DNA of 20,335 nucleotides from a virus (IMGVR_UViG_3300025086_000332:1-20335), one strand, 5' to 3'. Shown: positions 1 to 8,618, counted from the stretch's first letter. A program made the numbers and translations. Notes: generated by a model from the sequence alone, not told the origin.

Positions 1-1842
1 CAGGGCAACATGCAGGGCTTTCAAGATTATATGACACAAGACCCAATGCGTCAGCAACGTATGCAACAGTTTACTAATCAAGCAATACAGATGGCACGTG
101 GTGGTGTAGTTAAGATGCAAGAGGGTGGCACTACTGAACCAGCACCTGTAGAAGAAGCACCTGCTGTAGAAACAACATCAAAGTCACCAAGCATAGGTGA
201 CATCACTGTAGATAGAATGTCAACAGGCGCATTACCTGTAGGCGGTGTAACAAAAGTAGAAAAAACACCTATATCAGGCGACCAGCTACTTAGCACAGGT
301 ACTGGTACACTTGAACCAATAGAAAGTATATCTACTGCTGTAGCTGATACAACACAAGCAGATGCTGTTCAAGAAAAACAAGCAAACAAAATGGAAGCAT
401 CTCAATCTGCTGATGGTATACAAACAGCACTAGATGCTACACAAGCGGCACAAGGAACTGTTGACCCAAGAGCAGAAGTAATAGCCGCACAACAAACAGT
501 ATCATCTGTAGGTAATTTAGATGCCGCACAAGGTAATGCTATACTTATGAATAATCCTGTACAACGTGAGATACAGGATGGTGAACTTATTAGTGGTGTA
601 GCTAACGCAGAAAAAGCCGCTAAGTTCACCGAAGAAATACAAGCCGCACAAGCGACCCCATCAAAACAAGCTACTGTGCAAGGTCAATTAGAAGGATTAA
701 TGCAAAACTTTGAAGGTGGTAATACACCTGCATGGGCATCAGGAGCAATGAGGGCGGCACAAGGTATGTTAGCTTCTCGTGGTTTAGGTGCATCTTCTGT
801 TGCTGGACAGGCTATTGTACAAGCGGCAATGGAATCAGCACTACCTATAGCACAAGCTGATGCATCTACTGTAGCACAGTTTGAATCACAGAACTTGACA
901 AACAGACAGCAACGTGCTATGCTTGCGGCACAGCAACGTGCTACATTTATGGGCATGGAGTTTGACCAAGCATTTCAAGCTAGAGTACAAAATGCAGGAC
1001 GTATAGCTGACGTAGCTAATATGAACTTTACTGCTGAACAAAATATTGCTCTTGAAAACAGTCGTATTGCTAATACAATGAACTTAGCTAACTTGTCTAA
1101 CTCACAAGCAATGGTTATGGCAGAAGCTGCGGCATTGTCTAATTTAGATATGGCTAACTTAAACAACAGGCAACAAGCCGCAGTACAGAATGCACAGAAC
1201 TTTATGCAGATGGATATGCAGAATCTTTCTAATAGACAACAAACAGAAATGTTTAAGGCACAATCTCGTATCCAATCTTTGTTTACAGACCAAGCGGCAG
1301 AGAATGCTTCAAGACAGTTTAATGCTACATCACAGAACCAAACAGACCAGTTCTTTGCTAATTTAACATCTGCTGTAAATCAATTTAACTCTTCACAAGC
1401 TAATGCACAGTCACAGTTTAATGCAGGTCAGGTGAATACGGTTGAAAGATTTAACCAAGAGATTGCTAATCAACGTGACCAGTTTAATGCACAAAATCAA
1501 TTGGTGATAGCACAAGCTAATGCACAATGGCGTAGACAAATAGCTACAGCAGATACTGCCGCAGTTAATCGTGCTAATGAAGTTAATGCTCAAGCAGTGC
1601 TTGAAATATCTAGTGAAGCATACAATAATCTGTGGCAACATTATGCCGATACTATGGAGTGGGCATGGACATCTACTGAAGGTGAATTAGATAGAAGAAA
1701 CAAACTAGCTGAACAACAGTTAGAAAATGATGGTGTAATAAAGCAGAGCGAAATAAATAAAGCGTCAGCTTCAGGTCAAGCAATGGGAAGTTTATTTACT
1801 GAACTAGGCAGTGCATTTATAACAAGTAGATTTGGTGGTTAA
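1..1842 (+). CDS. Gln/Asn-rich virion structural protein, probably cut at its 5' end
   Basis: The frame is open to the left edge, so the gene may start upstream; the first ATG in view is at 10 and gives 610 residues (numbering below uses it). I recognise no enzymatic domain. Residues 29-40 contain a short ARGGVVKMQEGG stretch, a type of segment seen in marine T7-like phage structural proteins. Residues 40-220 are low complexity, rich in Thr, Ala, Gln and acidic residues. A conserved-looking block at 239-285 (AWASGAMRAAQ, then SRGLGASS, then AMESALPIAQADA) is followed by a long Gln/Asn/Ala-rich helical region to about 530. That region carries repeats: NLTNRQQ, NLNNRQQ and NLSNRQQ near 295, 383 and 405, and QFN repeats near 436-493. 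There are no Cys residues and no membrane segment. It is the first of five co-directional genes. A virion role is inferred from context and composition. Confidence 0.7.
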   Translation, partial: QGNMQGFQDYMTQDPMRQQRMQQFTNQAIQMARGGVVKMQEGGTTEPAPVEEAPAVETTSKSPSIGDITVDRMSTGALPVGGVTKVEKTPISGDQLLSTGTGTLEPIESISTAVADTTQADAVQEKQANKMEASQSADGIQTALDATQAAQGTVDPRAEVIAAQQTVSSVGNLDAAQGNAILMNNPVQREIQDGELISGVANAEKAAKFTEEIQAAQATPSKQATVQGQLEGLMQNFEGGNTPAWASGAMRAAQGMLASRGLGASSVAGQAIVQAAMESALPIAQADASTVAQFESQNLTNRQQRAMLAAQQRATFMGMEFDQAFQARVQNAGRIADVANMNFTAEQNIALENSRIANTMNLANLSNSQAMVMAEAAALSNLDMANLNNRQQAAVQNAQNFMQMDMQNLSNRQQTEMFKAQSRIQSLFTDQAAENASRQFNATSQNQTDQFFANLTSAVNQFNSSQANAQSQFNAGQVNTVERFNQEIANQRDQFNAQNQLVIAQANAQWRRQIATADTAAVNRANEVNAQAVLEISSEAYNNLWQHYADTMEWAWTSTEGELDRRNKLAEQQLENDGVIKQSEINKASASGQAMGSLFTELGSAFITSRFGG

Positions 1843-1843
1843 T

Positions 1844-2059
1844 ATGCAAACAAATAACGCAGAACTTTTATATAAACAAGCTGAACGTGCTTCAAGTATG
1901 CTTAAAAATAAACAATCAACTACACCTAACACAGGTTTGTTATCACCTATGAGAAGTAGAAATCAAAACAATGACAGTGTAAAAGATAATCCTGCATATA
2001 GGGCAATAGAAATATTTAATACATTGAATGCAAAACGTATGGAGATAAAGAATGGCTGA
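1844..2059 (+). CDS. small hypothetical protein in the virion module
   Basis: A 71-residue protein of unknown function. The ATG at 1844 is preferred over an in-frame TTG at 1832 because a GGTGG ribosome-binding site lies 5 bases before it; the start follows the stop of the previous gene directly. The protein is polar and rich in Asn, Ser and Lys, with no Cys and no hydrophobic segment. Its N-terminal half (AELLYKQAERASSML) can form an amphipathic helix. It overlaps the next gene by 8 bases, which suggests translational coupling. Its place among virion genes suggests a minor structural or assembly role, but nothing in the sequence shows this. Confidence 0.6.
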   Translation: MQTNNAELLYKQAERASSMLKNKQSTTPNTGLLSPMRSRNQNNDSVKDNPAYRAIEIFNTLNAKRMEIKNG

Positions 2060-2546
2060 ACCTATGTTTGATGCACCAATTCCGGGACAGTCTCTTACAG
2101 CAGAACTTGGGGCTAGACCTTGGCAAAGTCCACCACAGTTTACTACAGTAGATGAGGCGCTAGAATTTTATGTACCTCGCATGGCAAGTGATTCATTCTC
2201 CGAAAAACTAATTGATGTTATGGAGATGGGTGTACCACTAACTACATTAGCTAATAGTATGCAGATGAATAGTGTAATGGAAGGTAAGCACAGTGTAGAC
2301 GTAGGCATTATAATTATGCCAGTGCTGATAGAGATGATGAGACTGATAGGAGATTCAGCAGGTATTGAATACGATACAGGTATGGACAAGAAAGAAAAAA
2401 CACGCTCCACTTTAATTACTAAAGCATTGAATAAGTTACGTGATGAAGAAGCAAAGAATGAAACAACTGAAGAACCTGAAGAAGTAGTAGAAGAACCAAC
2501 ACCAGTTGAAGAAGAAGAGCCGAAGGGCTTAATGGCGAGGAGATAA
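2052..2546 (+). CDS. hypothetical protein, acidic C-terminal tail, virion module
   Basis: A 164-residue protein that I do not recognise as a named family. The start has a GGAG ribosome-binding site inside the end of the previous gene. The N-terminal third has a Pro-rich stretch (APIPGQS, ARPWQSPPQF). The middle, residues 60-105, is rich in Met, Ile, Leu and Val (GIIIMPVLIEMMRLIG) and probably forms buried helices rather than a membrane span. The last 30 residues are strongly acidic (runs of Glu with Pro and Thr) and end in GLMARR. Acidic-tailed small proteins in virion operons can be chaperones or connector-associated proteins, but this is only a suggestion. Confidence 0.6.
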   Translation: MAEPMFDAPIPGQSLTAELGARPWQSPPQFTTVDEALEFYVPRMASDSFSEKLIDVMEMGVPLTTLANSMQMNSVMEGKHSVDVGIIIMPVLIEMMRLIGDSAGIEYDTGMDKKEKTRSTLITKALNKLRDEEAKNETTEEPEEVVEEPTPVEEEEPKGLMARR

Positions 2547-2549
2547 AGC

Positions 2550-3878
2550 ATGGCATTTTTAGGTGGTTTGTTTGGTGATATAAAGACATCTGATGTTTTA
2601 GTTGGTGCAGCAAAACGTGGTGCTGAGATACTAAGAGATGAGAGAGAGGAAGCTAATGAAACTGTAAGTCGTATGGCTGACTATCAAATTAAAAAGAACT
2701 TTGAAGAGCAAGAGAGATATCAAACAGAGTTAAGAGAAAACATAGAAATAATTAAAGGTATAGCAGGACGTGCTGGTGGATTAGACGTTGCTGAATACTT
2801 AGTTAGAGAGCATGGTCTTCAAGGGGCAATAGAACAATCTGCCAGATATGAAAATTTAATTTCATTAGGCGTATCACCTACCTTTATAACAAATGAAGGT
2901 ACACAAAATACAGCAGAAGAATTAGCATCTTATGTTACAGCTAACCCAACAGTGTTTAAAGCAAGTCCTAGAAAACAAGGCGGTATACTTGGTGCAATAG
3001 GTTTAGGTAGAGACTTGGGCGCAGAAGCACAAGGACAAACAGATGCAGCAATTGAAGCTATGGGTTATGGTAGATATACAAAACCAGATTTAGGTATTGC
3101 TCCTACTATGTCTGATACTTTTGATAAACAAAGTTTATATTCTTTACCAAACTTAGCTGAAGAAGCACAGAGGCTGATGCTGTTGTCTACTAATTTAGAA
3201 GAAGGTGGCGACCCTGAAGGTGCTAAAAAACAAGCTGACAAAGCTAGGCTATTAGTTGAGCAATATAAATATATTAACAACACAGGTTCTGGATTAACAG
3301 AGGCTCGTACTACACAGAATCAAAAAATTATTGGTCAACAATTAGCTACGTTAGCTGGTACATTTGACCAACTTATTCCTTTAGGTGCAGGTGAGTATGA
3401 AGTTAAAACAAAACTTACTAAATCTGAAGACATTAATAAACACAATATGGCAATTAATAAATTAGTAGTTGTAAAAGACCAAGCAATAACTGCTGGTATG
3501 TCTGCTGCTAAAGCAGAAGAACAACTCTACAACATATTTAAAAATAATTTAACTCCTCAACTTGTGACTATAGATGGTGTACCTACGATTGTTGCACTTA
3601 AAAATGAGGATGGCTCAACTCAACAATTAGTTGAAGGTGGTTTTTCTACAGGGGTAAATGCATTTGCACCACCTAAACCTGCTAATAATATACCTAATAA
3701 TAATATACCTAATAATAATATTGTACCTGATGTAGAAGATTTACAATCTAAAATAGACAAAATAAATAAAACAGCAAATATTACAGATAATGCTAGATTG
3801 ATAACTCAACTTAGCCAAGAAATAGGTGCAGATAAAGTACAACAGCTTATGGACGATGGTATTATTAGAGAAAGATAA
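2550..3878 (+). CDS. putative virion-associated protein, 442 residues
   Basis: No known domain is recognised. The ATG at 2550 has a strong GAGGAGA site just upstream and follows the previous stop by 3 bases. The N-terminus (MAFLGGLFGD) is short and hydrophobic. It is followed by a highly charged helical stretch at about 20-75 that could form a coiled coil. The middle is Gly/Ala/Gln-rich. Near residues 377-391 is a tandem PANNI-PNNNI-PNNNI repeat, encoded by three 15-base DNA repeats and probably a flexible linker before a final helical domain of about 50 residues. There are no Cys residues. Lying between structural genes and directly before the giant internal-protein gene, it is probably a virion internal or ejected protein; this is inferred from position. 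Confidence 0.6.
   Translation: MAFLGGLFGDIKTSDVLVGAAKRGAEILRDEREEANETVSRMADYQIKKNFEEQERYQTELRENIEIIKGIAGRAGGLDVAEYLVREHGLQGAIEQSARYENLISLGVSPTFITNEGTQNTAEELASYVTANPTVFKASPRKQGGILGAIGLGRDLGAEAQGQTDAAIEAMGYGRYTKPDLGIAPTMSDTFDKQSLYSLPNLAEEAQRLMLLSTNLEEGGDPEGAKKQADKARLLVEQYKYINNTGSGLTEARTTQNQKIIGQQLATLAGTFDQLIPLGAGEYEVKTKLTKSEDINKHNMAINKLVVVKDQAITAGMSAAKAEEQLYNIFKNNLTPQLVTIDGVPTIVALKNEDGSTQQLVEGGFSTGVNAFAPPKPANNIPNNNIPNNNIVPDVEDLQSKIDKINKTANITDNARLITQLSQEIGADKVQQLMDDGIIRER
3678..3722 (+). repeat. three tandem 15-base repeats inside a coding region
   Basis: Three head-to-tail copies of a 15-base unit, CCTAATAATAATATA. The first copy has GCT in place of the first AAT, and the third ends in T. They encode PANNI, PNNNI and PNNNI in the 442-residue protein. 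The unit length is a multiple of three, so copy-number change by slippage would keep the frame and alter only linker length. Confidence 0.85.
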
Positions 3879-3882
3879 GATA

Positions 3883-6800
3883 GTGAATGAAATAAATAAA
3901 GAATCGCTATTAAAAGATAAACAGTTTTTGGATGATGCTACTGCATTTCTTGTAGATAGAGGTGGGTACTCTGCTAGACAGTTACTGTCTGCTGAATCTA
4001 TATACGATAAGTATATGGAACACTTTCGTTTTCAAAATGTAAATGAAGCTACAGCAATTAGTGACATGATATATGCACAGGGTGCAGACGAAGAAGAAAA
4101 AGAACGCATGGCTCGTCTGATGGATACGTATGATAATATGGATAGTGACTTTGGTTTAAAAGCTATCGGTGATTATGCGGCAGGTATAGCATCTGCTCCA
4201 TCTACATACGCAGGTATCGTTACAGGTGGTGGTGCAAAAATTGGTGCATTAGCTGCACAACAAGGTGTTAAACTTGGTATTCGTGAAGTACTCAAGCGTG
4301 GTGTGGCTGGTGAAGCATTACGTAAAGCAGCTACAGCAGGTATTGTTCGCGCTGGTGCAGTAGAGGGTGTATTAGGTGCAGGACAAGTAGCCGCCCAAGA
4401 AGAAACACGTGTTGAGACAGGAATGCAAGAAGACATTCGTGGTGGTGCTGTAGCATTGGGTGGGGCTTTAAGTGTAGTTCCCGGTGCAGTATTTGGTGCT
4501 GGTCAGCAATTACAAAGAGCGATTACATCTAATGTAGCGGAACGAACAAGTAAGATAACTAAATATAGAAAGCATAAAGAGTTAAAGGCAAAGCAAGTAG
4601 AGGTAGATAAAGTATTTGAGGATTCAGAAACTAGCGATATGGCACTTGATATTTTTCAAGATATTCAAGAATTAGGTAGTGATAAAAAAGTACCCTTCTC
4701 AAAAACAATACCTGAAGAATTGAAAGAAGGAAAAAAACTTAGGGAAGATTTATCTGAGCCAGTAACTATAGATGAATTGAAGTTGAAGTTAAAGTTAGCA
4801 TCAGATATAGAAACTCAAACTTTTAAAAGTATAGCTGCTGTAGGTGCGAAGCTATCTAAAATGATACCCGATATGGTTGTTGAGGGTGGTGGAGTAGAGC
4901 GAGTAGGTTCTAAAATAACAAGAGCATTAATGTCAGGTGCAATAGAAACTAAAAAAGGTGTTGTAGAAAAGTTTGATGCAAATAGTTTAGTTAATATTGC
5001 TGACGAATATGGTATAAGTATTGAGCAACTTGCACCTCTTTGGGCGGCATCTGTTAGTGAAGGGATGGCAAAAGGTGGAGTATTGTCTGGCATTTCTAAA
5101 CGTGCAGCTAAAGAACAACTAAAGAAACTAGATAATTTAGACCGTGCAATGTTAGATGCCGCATCTTTTGGTGATGTACAGATGCTTACTAGACAAGCCA
5201 GAGATAGATTAAATGAAGTTGAAAATGTAATAGGAAAAAGTCACCTAGAAAAAGCAATGTCTGTTATGGGAAACATTGCTAAAGCACGTGTAGGATTAAT
5301 GACAATACAATTAGCAACAACATCAAGAAATGTGTCTGCTGGATATTTACGTAATCTTGTGTATGCCTTTGACAATTTAGGACAAGGTTTGTATAATCAA
5401 GCTGTACCTCAACAAACAGCTAAAAGAAGATTAAAACAGATAGGAAATTATGAGCCTACAGATGAGGAGATAAAAGAAGAAACATTACGTGCTGTTAATT
5501 TAGGTAAAGCACAAATGCGTACCTTTGTTGATTCTCTCGCATTTAAAGACTTGATGACTGTAACTACTGCGGAGACTACTGCTCTAGCAAAGCTAATGCA
5601 AGACCCTGACTTTGGCAAATCTAAAGCTGCGCAAAAGTTGTTTTTAGATATGGGTCATGCAACAGAAGAGTTAGATAAGGGCGATACCTTTTTAGATAAG
5701 GGTTTATTTCGTGCCGCAAGATTAGGTAACAAGTTAAACACCATGTCAGATAACATGTTTAAACGTGCTATATTAGGACGGGAGTTAAACAAAAGTATAA
5801 GAGCAACAGGTGCAAAGATAGACAGAGTTGGACTAGGAACAGCATCTCAAGTATTTAAAAATGAAGAGGCTTTTAATACTTATAAATTAGAAAATCCGTG
5901 GTACGTAAAAGTAAAAAATAATATAGCCAAAGATGCTGTATTAGGTGCAGATGAATTAAAACAATTATCTGATAAAATTACTTTTAAATCTTTAAATAAT
6001 TTAGATTTAAATCAACTATTGAAAACAGGTAGATTTACTGATATAGATGATGAAGTTATTGCTAGAGGAATGACTGAAGCACTAGACTTTACATACCAAA
6101 CATCGGACTTCGGTACTAGAGCAGGAGGTTTTAATAAGTTTGCAACATTTTTTATAGATACTTTTCAAACTCCTTTAGGCTCTGCCTTCGTTCCTTTTCC
6201 TAGATATATGATTAATCAATTTAGGTTTATGTATGAACATGCACCTATACTAGGTACTTTAAACTTAGGTGGTATAAAAAATGTAGCTGGTTCTGCTACA
6301 GGTAAGTACGCAACTAAACCTTTTCTAGATTTGGGTGCTGAATCCGTGGCAAAACAAATGACAGGACTTATGACTATAGGTGCTTTCTTTGGTTTAAGGT
6401 CTACGTTTGGAGATGCAACAACAGGACCATTTCAATATGAGAATCCATATGGTTCTGGTACAGTAAATGCAGAAGCCTTACTAGGACCTTTTACTGCACA
6501 TGCTTTAATTGCAGACGCTTTGTATAGAATAGAAAATAAGGATAAAGTTAATGAGCCTATTGAAATTAGAAATTTTATTAAGGCTGTAGGTGGTGGTCAG
6601 TTTAGAGGAACGGGATTAAATCTAGTAGATAATGTTGCTGACACAATTCAAAGTGGTCTTGATGATGGTCAAACTACACAACAAATATCCGATGCAACAG
6701 CAAAACTATTAGGTAATTATTTAAACAGTTTTACTGTTGGAGCAGGTGTATTAAAAGACGTAGTTGCTACACTAGACCCAGACTTCCGAATACTACCAAA

Positions 6801-7473
6801 TAATACAGATGTTAAGTTCATACCTTACATGCTGAAACAGGCAACACGTTCTTTCCCTCAAGCAGTAGATGATGATGCTTCTTTTTATGGTTACACAGGG
6901 CTAGGTCCTAAACGTGACCGACTTGAAAGTGCTACTAGAACTACAGGTGTCAGGTCACTTAATCCTTTTATGAGACAAATAACAGGTCTTGGTCAAGAAG
7001 AAGAAAGAAATCTAGCTGAGAAAGAGTTTGATAGGCTAGGAATAAAGTGGTTTGAGATACAACCTACAAAGATTAAAGGTGACACAGACCTAACCAATAA
7101 ACAAAAGCTGTATATGGCAGAGCATGTAGAGAAAGATGTAACTGCTTATATAGCAAGTGATGAAGAATATTATGCATTCAAAAATGAACCCATGATACAA
7201 AAGAGTTTAGTAAAACAACAGATTGCAAAAGCTAAAGCTAAAGCAAAGGCTCTAGTATATAACAAGAATGTGTATGAAGTTACAAATGAAATAGATAGAT
7301 TTGCTAAGATAACGTATTTAAATAAACTTAATGATGTAGATAAAGCTAAAATAGAAATGTATTATAGGCAAGAAACAGTAAGCGAAAAGTATCCAGAAGG
7401 TATTCCTATAGGTGATAATTACTTAGCTGCTTTATATATTGCAGAAGAACTAGGTTTATATACAGTAGATTAA
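3883..7473 (+). CDS. very large internal/ejected virion protein (putative)
   Basis: About 1,196 residues from the chosen GTG at 3883, which follows the previous stop by 4 bases and has a GAGAAAG site about 8 bases upstream. An ATG at 3856 (9 codons longer, overlapping the previous gene) is the main alternative. The N-terminus (FLDDATAFLVDRGG, then EHFRFQNVNEATAISD) resembles, from memory, the start of large internal proteins of T7-like marine phages. After it come Gly/Ala-rich hydrophobic stretches (DYAAGIASAPSTYAG and GGAVALGGALSVVPG) that could insert into a membrane. The rest is mostly helical with few aromatic clusters and no lysozyme or peptidase motif that I can see. T7 gp15 and gp16 are large internal core proteins ejected to form a trans-envelope channel; this is the best analogue in size and gene position. 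The family call is inference. Confidence 0.65.
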   Translation: MNEINKESLLKDKQFLDDATAFLVDRGGYSARQLLSAESIYDKYMEHFRFQNVNEATAISDMIYAQGADEEEKERMARLMDTYDNMDSDFGLKAIGDYAAGIASAPSTYAGIVTGGGAKIGALAAQQGVKLGIREVLKRGVAGEALRKAATAGIVRAGAVEGVLGAGQVAAQEETRVETGMQEDIRGGAVALGGALSVVPGAVFGAGQQLQRAITSNVAERTSKITKYRKHKELKAKQVEVDKVFEDSETSDMALDIFQDIQELGSDKKVPFSKTIPEELKEGKKLREDLSEPVTIDELKLKLKLASDIETQTFKSIAAVGAKLSKMIPDMVVEGGGVERVGSKITRALMSGAIETKKGVVEKFDANSLVNIADEYGISIEQLAPLWAASVSEGMAKGGVLSGISKRAAKEQLKKLDNLDRAMLDAASFGDVQMLTRQARDRLNEVENVIGKSHLEKAMSVMGNIAKARVGLMTIQLATTSRNVSAGYLRNLVYAFDNLGQGLYNQAVPQQTAKRRLKQIGNYEPTDEEIKEETLRAVNLGKAQMRTFVDSLAFKDLMTVTTAETTALAKLMQDPDFGKSKAAQKLFLDMGHATEELDKGDTFLDKGLFRAARLGNKLNTMSDNMFKRAILGRELNKSIRATGAKIDRVGLGTASQVFKNEEAFNTYKLENPWYVKVKNNIAKDAVLGADELKQLSDKITFKSLNNLDLNQLLKTGRFTDIDDEVIARGMTEALDFTYQTSDFGTRAGGFNKFATFFIDTFQTPLGSAFVPFPRYMINQFRFMYEHAPILGTLNLGGIKNVAGSATGKYATKPFLDLGAESVAKQMTGLMTIGAFFGLRSTFGDATTGPFQYENPYGSGTVNAEALLGPFTAHALIADALYRIENKDKVNEPIEIRNFIKAVGGGQFRGTGLNLVDNVADTIQSGLDDGQTTQQISDATAKLLGNYLNSFTVGAGVLKDVVATLDPDFRILPNNTDVKFIPYMLKQATRSFPQAVDDDASFYGYTGLGPKRDRLESATRTTGVRSLNPFMRQITGLGQEEERNLAEKEFDRLGIKWFEIQPTKIKGDTDLTNKQKLYMAEHVEKDVTAYIASDEEYYAFKNEPMIQKSLVKQQIAKAKAKAKALVYNKNVYEVTNEIDRFAKITYLNKLNDVDKAKIEMYYRQETVSEKYPEGIPIGDNYLAALYIAEELGLYTVD

Positions 7474-7480
7474 AAAATAA

Positions 7481-7507
7481 AAGGGGCAATTAAGCCCCTT
7501 CTTTTTT
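7481..7507. terminator. bidirectional hairpin terminator between convergent gene sets
   Basis: A perfect 7-base-pair stem, AAGGGGC pairing with GCCCCTT, has a 6-base loop (AATTAA). On the + strand it is followed by CTTTTTT. On the - strand it is followed by TTTTATTTTTTA, so both directions have a U-rich tail. It starts 8 bases after the stop of the giant virion protein and touches the stop of the MazG-like gene, so it can end both converging transcription units. Confidence 0.9.
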
Positions 7508-7889
7508 ACCTATTATCGCCATCACCTTGGATAGCATTACGTTTTTTTCTGTCCTCTAGTTTATCTAAGTTCTGTGTGGCAATAACAGACAGAGAAACAT
7601 CTAAGTCTTGTGCAAGCGTAGCACAATACCATAACACATCTCCTATCTCAAAGGCTATGTCTATCTTCTTCTGCTCATAGTCTTCTTGATTATAGCCATC
7701 ACGTATTAACTTCTTTACTTTATTGGCTATCTCACCTGCCTCACCTGCTAGTCCTAGTGCAGGATAAGTTATCCTATATGATTCAGGATAGATAGCATAC
7801 GACTTTGCTTTCTTTTGATACTCATTTAATTGCATGTTAGGATACTTCTCCTCTTGCCATTTAGCCATTTCGTATTCAAGCCACTGCAC
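7506..7889 (-). CDS. mazG: MazG-like nucleotide pyrophosphohydrolase
   Basis: A 127-residue member of the all-alpha NTP pyrophosphohydrolase (MazG) superfamily, which hydrolyses nucleoside triphosphates to monophosphates plus pyrophosphate. The metal-binding signature is visible: GLAGEAGEIANK with E50 and E53 (ExxE), then FEIGDVLWY with E81 and D84 (ExxD). The size fits the single-domain phage form. The GTG at 7889 has a good AAAGGA site 7 bases upstream and overlaps the previous stop. However, the family usually begins near MQLNEYQKKA, so an internal ATG 18 codons later is possible. It is the last gene of the early operon and ends at the terminator. Marine phage MazG proteins have been proposed to act on (p)ppGpp or on dNTP pools; the substrate cannot be read from the sequence. 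Confidence 0.85.
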   Translation of the reverse strand: MQWLEYEMAKWQEEKYPNMQLNEYQKKAKSYAIYPESYRITYPALGLAGEAGEIANKVKKLIRDGYNQEDYEQKKIDIAFEIGDVLWYCATLAQDLDVSLSVIATQNLDKLEDRKKRNAIQGDGDNR

Positions 7890-8304
7890 TTTCTTGTCCT
7901 TTAAATGCTTTGATTACATCAGAAGAGAATAACTTCTTTAGGTTTAAGAGGTACATACGTGCGGCATTATTATCTCCACCAGACACAGACTTCTTGTAAT
8001 CTAGGTTGTCAATTATTTTTCTTAAAGATTTTGTGTCAAAGACTAGCGTAGCAAATGTTTCATCCCCAATACACAGATTATGAAACCAGTAATCTGATTC
8101 CGTAGCATTGATTCCACTTGGCTTACCATAGCATTCGTATTCAATGCATATATTACCCGTCTTTTGCCATATATCTCTTTCACTCTTAACCTCTATCTTT
8201 CCTTGTTGTAACATATCGGCAATCTGCTGTTCTCTAACCTCTCCATATGCTAAGTCAATATCAAACTTCTTTCGGTCTTTAATTTGTGGTTTCATTTGAT
8301 TCAC
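7876..8304 (-). CDS. hypothetical protein, possible PD-(D/E)XK nuclease fold
   Basis: A 142-residue protein. The chosen start is a GTG at 8304 with AAGGA 8 bases upstream; the ATG at 8295 is too far from that site. The N-terminal half shows a charged helix (residues 14-34), then a strand ending in I37-E-V-K40, then a second strand-like NICIEYE. This order, with an E-x-K triad on a beta strand, is what PD-(D/E)XK nucleases show, and the later TESDYWFH would fit a conserved aromatic block of such folds. A clear upstream Asp partner is not certain (D16 and D30 are candidates). The C-terminal half is helical and Lys-rich. It overlaps mazG by 14 bases. The nuclease reading is a weak motif-based suggestion. 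Confidence 0.6.
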   Translation of the reverse strand: MNQMKPQIKDRKKFDIDLAYGEVREQQIADMLQQGKIEVKSERDIWQKTGNICIEYECYGKPSGINATESDYWFHNLCIGDETFATLVFDTKSLRKIIDNLDYKKSVSGGDNNAARMYLLNLKKLFSSDVIKAFKGQESAVA

Positions 8305-8506
8305 TATTAGTATCCTTTTGTAATGATTTAATTAATGTATTTGAAAAAGCACTCTCTGCCATAACCATTTGGTCTAAGTCAAATTTTGCTTTCTCTATCC
8401 TAGCTCGTAAAGACTTTACTTGTGTTAATACATACAACTCTTTATCATCTAAATCTGATACGTCATACTCTGTATTATCTACTTTAATTTTATTATCTTC
8501 TGACAT
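8279..8506 (-). CDS. DUF6447-like small coiled protein
   Basis: A 75-residue protein starting at the ATG at 8506, which has GGAG about 9 bases upstream. An earlier in-frame ATG 11 codons upstream lacks such a site. The sequence opens with a KVDNTEYDVSDLDDKE strand/turn segment, then a long charged helix (residues 20-55) likely to form a coiled coil, then a Ser/Asn-rich polar tail. This pattern recalls DUF6447, a small family of unknown function in marine phages and bacteria, but I recall it from memory only. It overlaps the upstream 41-residue gene by 14 bases and the downstream gene by 26 bases. Confidence 0.65.
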   Translation of the reverse strand: MSEDNKIKVDNTEYDVSDLDDKELYVLTQVKSLRARIEKAKFDLDQMVMAESAFSNTLIKSLQKDTNSESNETTN

Positions 8507-8618
8507 TATTCTTTCTCCATCTATGTTTAAAAAATACAATTATATTTATCATCGTGTTTATAGATATAGCAGTAAGCATTGCTACTTCCCACCAATTAGC
8601 TACATAATTTAGAACCAT
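8493..8618 (-). CDS. tiny membrane protein, 41 residues
   Basis: This short reading frame fills the gap between two genes. It starts with ATG at 8618, inside the last codons of the upstream 56-residue gene, and overlaps the start of the downstream gene. A GGGG lies about 9 bases upstream of the ATG. Residues 11-30 (EVAMLTAISI then NTMINIIVFF) are hydrophobic enough for a single membrane span, followed by a basic tail (KHRWRKNNVRR), which predicts the C-terminus in the cytoplasm. The overlaps at both ends and the membrane-plus-basic-tail design support a real gene. Function is unknown. Confidence 0.5.
   Translation of the reverse strand: MVLNYVANWWEVAMLTAISINTMINIIVFFKHRWRKNNVRR

Noticed and set aside
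78-1641. Several open frames on the - strand opposite the Gln/Asn-rich structural gene
   Set aside because: They have low-complexity Ala/Ser/Cys-rich products that mirror the codon pattern of the + strand gene, and lack ribosome-binding sites.
3856-3882. Earlier ATG (3856) or GTG (3826) start for the giant virion protein
   Set aside because: Neither has a visible ribosome-binding site and both overlap the previous gene; the GTG at 3883 has a purine-rich site and better spacing. This remains uncertain.
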